64,000 bases of DNA. Source: Candidatus Binataceae bacterium. GTDB lineage: Bacteria; Desulfobacterota; Binatia; Binatales; Binataceae. Made by a program: the position numbers and the translations under genes. The notes below the pieces were generated by a model. That model was not told the DNA's origin, ran no database searches, and saw only the letters and a list, made by a program, of their open reading frames with translations. Shown piece after piece: positions 1 through 7,158 of the stretch. Position 1 is the stretch's first letter, and every line of letters starts with the position of its first letter. The stretch spans positions 1 to 64,000 of the forward strand of contig DATGHL010000012.1 of the NCBI GenBank assembly GCA_035308025.1, written 5' to 3'.

Positions 1-470
1 TGCGATCTCTAAATCGCGGATCGCTCAGCGTCCGGTGGGCGCGAGAAAGCCGCCGGCCGAGAACGAAGGCGGAGAAGGTCAGCCCTTCGCCCTCGAAGAG
101 CTTGTGGACGTAACGCGGCGTCACGCGTTGGCGCTTCGCGACGGCGGCAGCCGTCAGATCGCAGTCGCCGAGATTAGCCGTTATATCGGCCATGATCGCC
201 TGCAGCCGCGCGGCGCGGACGCCGCGTCCCTCCGCGATCGCCAAGCAGTCTCGCGTGGCGCCTACGGTCGCCGCGATAAGATCGTGGAAGTGGATGACGA
301 CGAGCCGCTGTAGCTGCGGCGCAAGCAGGTGCTGTTCATCGGCAATCGCGCCCGCATACGTGACGAGCAGGTTCAGCGCCTCCGTGCCGTGCGGAACGAC
401 TCGGATCGGGGCATCGTCAAGCTTGCCCACGAGCGGTGCAATGGCCTTGCGCGGGACACTTCGGGCTCTG
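1..470 (-). pseudogene. AraC-family regulator C-terminal fragment, cut at both ends of view
   Basis: Read on the minus strand from about 470 down to the window edge, one frame stays open and gives an AraC/XylS-type C-terminal domain. A linker (APLVGKLDDAPIRVVPHG) is followed by a helix-turn-helix region containing LTAAAVAKRQRVTPRYVHKLF and a second half with FVLGRRLSRAHRTLSDPRF. The N-terminal effector-binding part is absent: upstream of about 480 the sequence changes to the tail of an IS21-type transposase in another frame. I infer that a former regulator gene was broken by the insertion element or by a later deletion. The gene may continue left of base 1, so its 3' end is not seen. DNA binding without the N-terminal part cannot be excluded, but no start codon or ribosome site is visible for this fragment. 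Confidence 0.6.
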
Positions 471-513
471 CCCGGTAGGCGACGGGCGTACCTATGGCAT
501 CGAGCGCACGCGG

Positions 514-1740
514 CTACAGCAGGCGCTGTCTCCATGCCGACAGCGGCTTCGATCCCGCCAGCGCTTCCGGCTTGCGCTCCAGGACGTCGAGGTAGTGTTC
601 GAGAGCGAGGACCTGCTGGTTGCGTTCATAGCTGCGTTCATGTCGTGCGATTACGCGGCCCTCGTCGCGCACTTCCACCTGACTCGGTTAGAGTCGGACC
701 TCGACCGTCCTGCCAACCGCCGCCGGCACCGAATACAGATTGGTTCGCACTCGCACACATCCGAGCCCGTCCACGCGCGGGAACGAGATCTCCGCCAGCT
801 CCAATCCGCTCTCGGCGAGCGGCAGCAGATGCGCGCGTTCCTCGATCATCAGCGCTCCCACCAGCCGGCTCTGCCCGGCGATCTGGCGCCGTTCATCTTC
901 GCGGCAGGCGGCAAGCAGTTGGGCATTGAGATCTTCGAGATCGCGCGCTTTGGGCATCGGTACCCAGTGGTTGCGCCGGAAGTAGCCGGCCTCGCTTTCG
1001 ATCCCGCCTTTTTCGTGCGCCGCATACGGCGAGCAGAACTCGCTGGCGAACCGCCAATGCGAGCGGAACGCAATGAAGCGTGCAGTCTCCTCGCGCTGGT
1101 AACCGCGCAGGATCTTCTTCACCGCCGCTTTCAAGTTGTCATAGCGCAGGAGGTGGAATACGCCCTGAAAGTATTGGAACGCGAGTTCGTTGGCGTCCAG
1201 GAAGGCCTGCTGTGTCGCCCGGCGATACGCGCGGTGGAACGCCGCTCCGCTCGCCATGCTCCGCATCGAGAACACCTGCAGCAGCGTCGGTTCGCCCGCC
1301 AACTCCGCCCACGCCTCGTACCAGTCGACCTGGCCTTCCTGCCCTGGCTGATAGCTCTGTGGAACGCATACCGTGCGCGTCGACCACCCAAGCAATTCCT
1401 TCCGTTCGCGCACGTACTGGCGGACTGTCACTTCGGCCACCTTGCACTCCGGGATCTCGGCCACGATGCGCTGCCAGATGCGGCGTGCGGTGTGGCGCTG
1501 CTTGCGCGGCGCCCTGCGGTCGGCTTCGAGGATTGCGTCGATAAACGGAATCAGCGGGCCTATCACCGGTCGCTCGCGTTCCACCGTTTTGCGCGGCGGC
1601 GGTTCCGCGCTCGCCAGCGCCTGCCGGACCATCCGCCGATGAACTCCGAGCTTGGCAGCGACCCCTTTTATGGTCCCGACTCCGAACTCGTACTCCCTTC
1701 GGATCTGCTCGAACAGCTCCACCTTCGCTCTCCTCTCCAT
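514..1740 (-). pseudogene. istA: IS21-family transposase IstA remnant with in-frame stop
   Basis: The protein from 1740 starts with an HTH region ([22 protein letters not shown]) and continues into an integrase-like core with [27 protein letters not shown] and [15 protein letters not shown], the arrangement of IS21 IstA. The frame ends at a TAA (688-690) after about 350 codons, short for IstA. Translation past that stop stays in frame and still reads as IstA ([20 protein letters not shown], then [16 protein letters not shown]) until a second stop, TAG at 514-516. I therefore see a nonsense-mutated, 3'-truncated copy. No istB ATPase partner follows, which IS21 elements need, so it should be immobile by itself. 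It has separated the AraC fragment from the damaged restriction gene. Confidence 0.8.
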
Positions 1741-1860
1741 CCCGGCCTCCTGCTCATCAAGCAGGATGCTCGGCTAGAGGGGAGTGGGCTTACGGATTCA
1801 AGCGACGGTGGAAGAGAATTCCGAAGTTCAAAGCGAGTAGTTAAGTTCCAGTCAAGTGCC
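1741..1860. mobile_element. Probable left-end region of the IS21 remnant
   Basis: These roughly 120 bases lie between the istA start (1740) and the last convincing restriction-endonuclease codons. IS21 elements normally carry their terminal repeats in such a stretch. A related pair of words, TGGAACTT and TTGAACTT on the minus strand, recurs here and could be remnants of the internal end repeats. I could not fix the terminal dinucleotide or a target-site duplication, because the other end of the element appears deleted. The endonuclease frame runs through this interval into istA antisense, so it encodes fused nonsense from about here on. Confidence 0.35.
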
Positions 1861-2393
1861 CCTCTGTCGTGCGAAGGGACCCATACGTCGAAGCCTTTCG
1901 TGTCGCCAATGCCTCCGAGAAGTGTCTGAACCTGCACGTGGGATAATTCTGGACGTATCTCGTCCAGGGTTCCGATTCGGGAATCGAGATAAGACCACCC
2001 GAGATAGCTATCGACATTAAATCTCCCCGCGTTCGCAATATACAGCACGGTTCCACCAACCTGCTCGTAAACCTGTACTTTGTACTGGCCGTCACTTGCA
2101 GTGGTCAGCGCCGCAAAGGTTTCCTCAAATTCCTCAAAAGGCACGAACAACGGCTCCGGCTGGTCGTTCCAGCAAAAGCAGATGACGCTGTTGTGCCCTT
2201 CGAGCAGTTGAAGATCGACTTTGCGCAAGCCGAAAAACGTAGTGCTTCCCGGGTGCTTCTTGGAATACCGGAAGTACAATCGCGCCTTACCTTCGGCAAT
2301 CTCAAAGAGCGACTCACTGTTCGCCAGCTTTCGGAAAACACCGAACCGTCTTCTTAAGTTCTCAAGGAAGGCGAGCTTTACCGGATTCGGCAT
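1840..2393 (-). pseudogene. Type II restriction endonuclease-like protein, 3' end lost to IS insertion
   Basis: From ATG 2393 the minus strand encodes about 180 residues of ordinary protein (MPNPVKLAFLENLRRRFGVF at the start). A conserved-looking block, GGIGDTKGFDVWVPSHDRG, sits near residues 158-176 (KGFDVWVP..DR), a pattern I associate with several restriction enzymes and related nuclease proteins. After that the frame runs into DNA that reads antisense to the istA start and ends at 1668, so the last 60 or so residues are artefactual. It begins 14 bases after the stop of a beta-class DNA methylase, the usual R-M layout. The gene is therefore best read as the restriction partner, inactivated by loss of its C-terminal half. 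Assignment to a particular enzyme family is not possible here. Base composition is visibly lower in G+C than the flanks. Confidence 0.6.
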
Positions 2394-2406
2394 AAGAGTT
2401 AGGAAT

Positions 2407-3154
2407 CAATCCTCATCCTCCCGAAGTTTGGCGAGCACCGATGGATCTAGAACCTTGTCGCTAGGATTTGTGAGGGCCAGCACCAACCGCTCAACTAACT
2501 CAACCGGGAATTGGCAAGGATGGGCGGTTTTCTCGATATGATTGTTCTTGACGTTTGGAATGATCCACACGTCGCCAGGATTTTTCCCGCCGGGATTGCA
2601 CGAAAGTTCCCCGCGTTTGGGCCTTTAAAATAGCGATTGCCTGGATATTTGGAAGGGACGCGGATCGGATCGAGGTTGAATGTGTAATCGTCTGATCGAG
2701 TAAACCAGTTTATCGTCTCATATCGGCCCGACAGGCGCTTTGAACAATGTAAGCCATGCTCGAAGTGCCACACGATGCGGTTTCGCAAGCGCAGTCCGTG
2801 ATTCTTGAAGATCGGATAAAGTGGCACGTCCAGCGGGACGATCTCGCCGCCAGAGACATGATTTCCAACCTGCCAACAGATCGAACCCTGCGGATGTAGA
2901 AGCCGCACGCATTCGGCGATCACGGCAGTCTGTTGCTGAACGTATTGATCCAATGGCGCGCGCCGCTCGTAAGATTTGCCGATATTGTAGGGCGGCGACG
3001 TTACGATCAGCTTCATGCTCGCGTCGGCTAGCGAGCGCATGAAAGTGAGATTGTCCTTGCACTCGAGGAAGACGGATTTGTCGGTCCGCAGCCGCTCGAT
3101 TGCACCGAACGGGAGAGTCGGCGCTAGACCGCTAATCTGTCGTCCACTCACCAC
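2407..3154 (-). pseudogene. Beta-class DNA methyltransferase, frameshifted and lacking its SAM motif I
   Basis: The first frame (GTG at 3154) holds the catalytic motif TSPPYNIGKSYE near residue 53, followed by the target-strand features of a DNA amino-methyltransferase that puts motif IV first and motif I last (N4-cytosine or N6-adenine type). At about 2620 the sense-strand sequence has four Gs where five would keep the frame. After a one-base shift the expected continuation appears: NPGGKNPGDVWIIPNVKNN and EKTAHPCQFPVELVERLVLA, ending KVLDPSVLAKLREDED and stop at 2407. Normally KVLDP opens motif I (DPF.G.GT), which binds S-adenosylmethionine. Here it is replaced by a short unrelated tail, so the cofactor site is lost. 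Two independent lesions indicate a dead methylase. The restriction partner follows immediately. Confidence 0.75.
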
Positions 3155-3222
3155 GCCACGCCTCCAATTCGCGCGTTTTCAGCAGAAGCCCATCAGCCGT
3201 ATCCCAGGCCACCAGCATATAC

Positions 3223-3531
3223 CTATTCACTTTCCGGTTTTGGATGGACTGGCTGGGTGCCGGTGGCCTCGTGGGCGACTGAGGAGGTCGTGTGAACCGG
3301 GTGGTGGATGATTTTAGATGCCGTGTAGACGGGATGGCGGACGACTTTGGAGGCCGCGCGAACCGGATGAGCGCGATGATGGTGGCGATAACGGTGATGG
3401 GTGCGGACGGTTTGAGTATCGGGGCTAGCAGTCGCCGCCGTTCCGGTGCTAGTTGATGCGGGAGTGTCAGCGCTGTTGGCGACAGAAGCGCAAAACATGA
3501 CGATCGTCAGAATGAGTGCGAATCGTAACAT
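3223..3531 (-). CDS. Small secreted His-rich protein with three 11-residue repeats
   Basis: Hypothetical protein of 102 residues. I chose ATG 3531 rather than an upstream start at 3573 because GGAGG lies 8 bases before it and the translation then opens with a clean signal peptide (MLRFALILTIVMFCASVANSAD; cleavage expected near ANS-AD). The mature part has a Ser/Thr/Ala-rich stretch, a cluster THHRYRHHHRAH, and three consecutive 11-residue units beginning HPV at residues 55, 66 and 77 (HPVRAASKVVR, HPVYTASKIIH, HPVHTTSSVAH). Eleven-residue periodicity suits an amphipathic helix, and the histidines could bind metal or respond to pH, but both ideas are inference. It is likely periplasmic or exported. 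It stands alone between the decayed R-M island and the enoyl-CoA hydratase genes. I do not recognise a named family. Confidence 0.65.
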   Translation of the reverse strand: MLRFALILTIVMFCASVANSADTPASTSTGTAATASPDTQTVRTHHRYRHHHRAHPVRAASKVVRHPVYTASKIIHHPVHTTSSVAHEATGTQPVHPKPESE

Positions 3532-3633
3532 TTTGAAAAACCTCCAATTGTGTACGAAAATCGTCGAGTGCATTCCTGCCCAGCGCAGTCCGCAGAGCCG
3601 CCTACTCGCGCCGTCCCCGGCAACCGCGCTTCG

Positions 3634-4449
3634 CTAGTTTATTTTGCCACGAGTTTTCATGGCATGGGCGACGCCGGGCATGACTTTCGGGAAACCCCTG
3701 CCCTCGAGCTTATCGCGGGTGTGGCTGTCGAGGCCCTGGACCATATAGTGCGAGTGCGCGTTGCGGACTGAATTGCTGAAACCCATCGCATCCTGCGCCG
3801 AGTTTGCTGCCCATTTCACCATCCGGAGCGTGAAGGGATCGTTTTCCGCGATCTCGCGCGCGAACGCCAGCGTTTCATCTTCAAGACGCTCGCGCGGAAC
3901 TACCAGATTGACGAAGCCGAGCCGGCAGGCTTCTGCGGCGTCGATGAAGCGGCTGCGGAACATCGCTTCCTTGGCTTTGCGCAGAGGGAGGTCCCAGGGC
4001 GCTGAAAAATACTGCATCAGCGCTGGGAGAAACATCGCGTCGTCGGCGGCGACGATGAGATCCATTGCCGCGGCGAACATCCAGCCGCCAGCGATGCACT
4101 TGCCTTGCACCTGCGCGATGGTCGGTTTCGAAAGATCGCGCCAGCGCAGCGTCGAATCGAGAAAGAGGTAGCGCGAGAGCGCGTATTCCCCGCGCACGCC
4201 CTTCGGAAAGGGACGGCGGCGCATGTCCTCTCTTTCCTCCTGAGTGCCGATGTCGTGGCCGGAGGAGAAGGTGTCGCCCGCGGCCGCCAGGATGATCACG
4301 CGTACGTCGTTGTCCGCGTCGGCCGCGGCGAAGGCGCGGTCCATCTCCTCGATCATCAGGCGGGACTGCGCGTTTTTATAACGGGGGCGGTTCAGCGTGA
4401 CTTTGGCGATCGCGTCATTCTGTTCGTATAGAATCGTTTCGTAGTTCAT
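3634..4449 (-). CDS. Enoyl-CoA hydratase/isomerase-fold protein lacking both canonical glutamates
   Basis: This 271-residue crotonase-superfamily protein has the CoA-binding and oxyanion signatures in order: VTLNRPRYKNAQS near residue 17, FSSGHDIG near 61, and KPTIAQVQGKCIAGG near 108. In classical hydratases one catalytic Glu sits just after the GG motif and another in a QPE motif about 20 residues on. Here those places read GGWMFAAAMD and MFLPALMQYF, with no acid. The fold and CoA binding look intact, so it may act as an isomerase, hydrolase or other crotonase-type enzyme rather than a hydratase. It is 71 bases downstream of a second, canonical-looking crotonase gene on the same strand, and both sit in a catabolic region with a MarR regulator. 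Confidence 0.85.
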   Translation of the reverse strand: MNYETILYEQNDAIAKVTLNRPRYKNAQSRLMIEEMDRAFAAADADNDVRVIILAAAGDTFSSGHDIGTQEEREDMRRRPFPKGVRGEYALSRYLFLDSTLRWRDLSKPTIAQVQGKCIAGGWMFAAAMDLIVAADDAMFLPALMQYFSAPWDLPLRKAKEAMFRSRFIDAAEACRLGFVNLVVPRERLEDETLAFAREIAENDPFTLRMVKWAANSAQDAMGFSNSVRNAHSHYMVQGLDSHTRDKLEGRGFPKVMPGVAHAMKTRGKIN

Positions 4450-4520
4450 TGGTTACTCTCTGACTAACTCACTAGTGCGGTGACTTATAAGTAACTACAG
4501 AAAATGGCGAAAGACTCTAC

Positions 4521-5333
4521 TCACTTGCCGGTGAAATTCGGCTTACGTTTCTCGATAAAAGCGCGGGGACCCTCTTTCGCATCGTCGGAGGAAAAGACGT
4601 TGCGCGCGAGCTCATTTTCGATTTTGTAACCCTCTTCGAGCGGGCGGCCCGAGGCGCGGGCAACGCCCTGCTTGATCGCGCGGACGGCGAGCGGACCGTT
4701 GGCGGCGATAGTGCGCGCCAATTGCTCGGCTTTGCCCATCACCTGGGCTGCCGGCAGAACGTGGTTGATCAATCCGATTCGGCGCGCCTCGTGCGCGTCG
4801 ATTCGTTCGCCCGTGAGCAGCAACTCCATCGCATTGCAAAACGGTATCTGGCGCGGAGTGCGGACGAGCGACCCGGCATATGGGATGAGTCCCCATTTCA
4901 CTTCCATCAGGCCGAAGCTGGCATGCTCGGCGGCGACGCGGATGTCGGTCGCGAGCATCAGCTCCATCCCGCCGGCGATGCAATAACCGTTGACCGCGGC
5001 GATGATCGGCTTGTCCATCGCGAACGGATGCAGCATCGCGATGTCACGCAGGCCGGGGTTGTTCAGCAGGGTGTGATCCCACTCATCTTCGGGCGAACGC
5101 TCGCGGGTCGTCAACGGCAGCATTCGAGCCAGGTCGGCGCCGGCCGAAAAAGCCTTGTCACCGGCGCCCGTGACGATTGTGACGCGGATCGAGTCGTCGG
5201 AAGCGACCCGTTGCCAGGCCTCGGCCAACTGCACCATCAGCTCGGGGTTGATCGCGTTGTGAACCTGCGGCCGATTGAGCGTGAGGTAGGCAATGCCGTC
5301 GCGAACCTCGAACAACAGCGCGCGCATCTGCAT
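4521..5333 (-). CDS. Enoyl-CoA hydratase/isomerase family protein
   Basis: Crotonase-superfamily protein of about 270 residues, likely hydrating an enoyl-CoA in beta-oxidation. It has YLTLNRPQVHNAIN near the N-terminus, FSAGADL, then KPIIAAVNGYCIAGGMELML, in which the Glu after GG matches the first catalytic acid, and SFGLMEVKWGLIPYAGS, in which the Glu matches the second. It therefore looks catalytically complete, unlike the neighbour downstream. ATG 5333 or ATG 5327 is the probable start: AGGAGG lies 4 and 10 bases before them, whereas the longer frame to 5387 begins with a non-conserved arginine-rich leader. The cyclase-family gene upstream ends 54 bases away, so the three genes probably form one minus-strand transcript. 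Confidence 0.88.
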   Translation of the reverse strand: MQMRALLFEVRDGIAYLTLNRPQVHNAINPELMVQLAEAWQRVASDDSIRVTIVTGAGDKAFSAGADLARMLPLTTRERSPEDEWDHTLLNNPGLRDIAMLHPFAMDKPIIAAVNGYCIAGGMELMLATDIRVAAEHASFGLMEVKWGLIPYAGSLVRTPRQIPFCNAMELLLTGERIDAHEARRIGLINHVLPAAQVMGKAEQLARTIAANGPLAVRAIKQGVARASGRPLEEGYKIENELARNVFSSDDAKEGPRAFIEKRKPNFTGK

Positions 5334-5387
5334 GAGACCTCCTGAGGGCACGCCACGGACACCTGAAGTAAGGCGACGGGCGCTCAA

Positions 5388-6326
5388 CTATAGGATCGCC
5401 AGGGCGTTGCCGGGCGAGCCGATGCCGCCGGGCAATTTCAGCGGCGTCGCAACGAAGAAGAAGGACCAACGCGCGGTGGCGCGGCAGCGGACGGTCAGGC
5501 GCTCGAAATCGAAGAACTCGCCGAGCGCGAGTCCGAGCAGCGGCAAAATCCGGCGATGGAGCGATCCGATCGCGGGGTCGCCGGGAATCGTCTCGACCGC
5601 AGGATTGTCGCAGCAGAGCGCGCCCGGATGCGCGTCCCAGAGAAAGCGCGCCATCGCCTCGTCGGCGCGCAGACCGGCGGACGACGGGTTCTCGGCGATA
5701 CGCGCCCGGCCGTCGTCATCGAGCGCCCTGTAGGCGTCGACCCAACCCGTATGAAGGCAGAGGATATCGCCGGGCGCCAGGGTGACATTCTGGGCGCGCA
5801 GAACGGCGGCGAGATCCTCGGCGGTGATCCTGACTGGCGCAAACGGATCGAGCGGCCGGCCCTGATCACGCGACCATCCCGCGACGTCGAGCAGAATGCC
5901 GCGGCCGGCGATCCCGTGCTCGGCCCAATGCTCGATGCCGAGCTCGTTCGGTCCGTCGGTCGGGTCCTGGGTGCGCCCGCCCCAGAAGCCGTGCTCGCGG
6001 CAGCGGACATGGCCGAGCGCGTCCCATTGAGTCGAAGCCTGCGGATGGAAGCCGTCGAGCCGGTCGTCCATCTCGTGGCGGTTGAGAGCGAAGATCTCAT
6101 GGCGGTAGCGCCCGCGCCCGAACATCGGCGGGCTGGGCAGATTGAGCGGTAGATCGAGCGAGATCATCTCGCCGGTCTGGATCAACGCTGCGCCGGCTTT
6201 GACCCGTTCGGGCGTAAGCAAGTTGACGCTGCCGAGCTTATCGTCGGGGCCGAATTCGCCCCACGCGTGGCGCATCCCGATGCCCGGGACTTCCGGCAGC
6301 TCGTCGTATGAACGGAGTTTTCTCAT
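5388..6326 (-). CDS. Cyclase-family (kynurenine-formamidase-like) metal-dependent hydrolase
   Basis: The product of about 312 residues belongs to the cyclase family, metal-dependent hydrolases that include kynurenine formamidase and enzymes acting on lactones or amides. Features seen are GEFGPDDKLGSVNLLTPERV, a hydrophobic strand ISLDLPLNLPSPP, the metal-site region FHPQASTQWDALGHVRCREH, and WDAHPGALCCDNPAVETIPGD. The STQWDALGH stretch corresponds to the H.GTH.D family motif but with STQWD, as in a distinct subgroup. Start ATG 6326 (MRKLRSYDEL) is preferred; the longer frame to 6413 runs into the operator region. It is divergent from the marR gene and leads the two enoyl-CoA hydratase genes, so hydrolysis of a ring-cleavage product or ester in a catabolic pathway is plausible. 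Confidence 0.82.
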   Translation of the reverse strand: MRKLRSYDELPEVPGIGMRHAWGEFGPDDKLGSVNLLTPERVKAGAALIQTGEMISLDLPLNLPSPPMFGRGRYRHEIFALNRHEMDDRLDGFHPQASTQWDALGHVRCREHGFWGGRTQDPTDGPNELGIEHWAEHGIAGRGILLDVAGWSRDQGRPLDPFAPVRITAEDLAAVLRAQNVTLAPGDILCLHTGWVDAYRALDDDGRARIAENPSSAGLRADEAMARFLWDAHPGALCCDNPAVETIPGDPAIGSLHRRILPLLGLALGEFFDFERLTVRCRATARWSFFFVATPLKLPGGIGSPGNALAIL

Positions 6327-6406
6327 GCGCCAAATCGTACGTTCAGCGCGCGAAGCCTTCAAGCCGAATCTCGCTGATTGGGAAAAGCCTTGAGCTGCGT
6401 TTACGT

Positions 6407-6441
6407 TTGACAATTAAAAATAGTTGAGCTAGATCAACTAT
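6407..6441 (+). promoter_or_regulatory. Promoter and perfect palindromic operator of the marR/cyclase intergenic region
   Basis: TTGACA at 6407-6412 is a perfect -35 box for the marR gene, with TAGATC (6430-6435) a weak -10 at 17 bases. Over it lies a perfect inverted repeat, ATAGTTGA (6420-6427), 6 bases, TCAACTAT (6434-6441). MarR dimers bind palindromes of this size, so the site likely mediates autorepression. Because the cyclase gene starts about 80 bases away in the opposite direction, the same site could control both sides. The palindrome is seen directly; its ligand is inferred. Confidence 0.7.
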
Positions 6442-6464
6442 TCGAGCAAGGAGACTTTCGTCGC

Positions 6465-7034
6465 TTGAGCACACCAAAAAACGCTGTCCGTTCGATCAGC
6501 ACGAGCGAGAAAGCCTTTCGACGCGCCGCCGCCGCCGACTTGATCGAATTTTTTTACCCGGTTCACTATGAGATCGGCACGGCGCTCGAAGATGTTGTGC
6601 GCGCCGACCGGCTCTCGCGTCAGCAGGCCGCAACTCTCTGGCTGATTCGTTCGCAGGGCGGTCCGGACGCCCGGATGCGCCGCAAGGATATCGAGCTGAA
6701 CCTGCGCCGATGGTTCGAAGTGACCAATGCAGCCGTCTCCAAGTCGCTCCGCGCCCTGATGCGTCCGCCGCTCGCGCTGATCGCGATCACGGAAGACCCG
6801 CATTCCGGTCGCGAGAAGGTAGTTGCGCTGACACCCAAGGGGCGCGCGTTTCTCGATTCAGCCGCGGCGCGGGCGACTAATCTGCTGGCTGAGCTGATTG
6901 AAAAGGCGCCGCCGGATATCCTCGATCACGCGATTACCTACTTCACGCATCTCACGGGCGCCTTCGAGAATTTTCAGCATCGGGATCGATTGCGGCTGGT
7001 CCGCTCCGATCGCGAGATCAAGGATCAATATTAG
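6465..7034 (+). CDS. MarR-family transcriptional regulator
   Basis: The 189-residue protein has the MarR layout: a helical N-terminal dimerisation part (AADLIEFFYPVHYEIG), a winged helix with RRWFEVTNAAVSKSLRALMRP as the recognition region, a wing ITEDPHSGREKVVALTPKGRAF, and a C-terminal dimer helix. The start is a TTG at 6465 with AAGGAG 11 bases upstream; no better start exists downstream before the conserved part. MarR proteins usually repress nearby genes until a phenolic or other lipophilic ligand binds. The perfect palindrome just upstream is the probable operator. The gene sits between the divergent cyclase/enoyl-CoA hydratase group and the monooxygenase genes, so control of either or both is likely. 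Confidence 0.87.
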   Translation: MSTPKNAVRSISTSEKAFRRAAAADLIEFFYPVHYEIGTALEDVVRADRLSRQQAATLWLIRSQGGPDARMRRKDIELNLRRWFEVTNAAVSKSLRALMRPPLALIAITEDPHSGREKVVALTPKGRAFLDSAAARATNLLAELIEKAPPDILDHAITYFTHLTGAFENFQHRDRLRLVRSDREIKDQY

Positions 7035-7158
7035 TGCTGGTTCCTGTCGGCGGGTGAGGTTCGATCCTGCGAAACACTTTTCTCACTCAGCTGACGATGA
7101 ATTAAGAGAAGCCGCCTGATCAATACAAACTGACCACTAACCACGGAGGAATATAATC

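Noticed and set aside
436-1929. A 497-codon plus-strand frame across the transposase region
   Set aside because: It is antisense to the IstA remnant, has no family features, and exists because of the codon bias of the real minus-strand frame.
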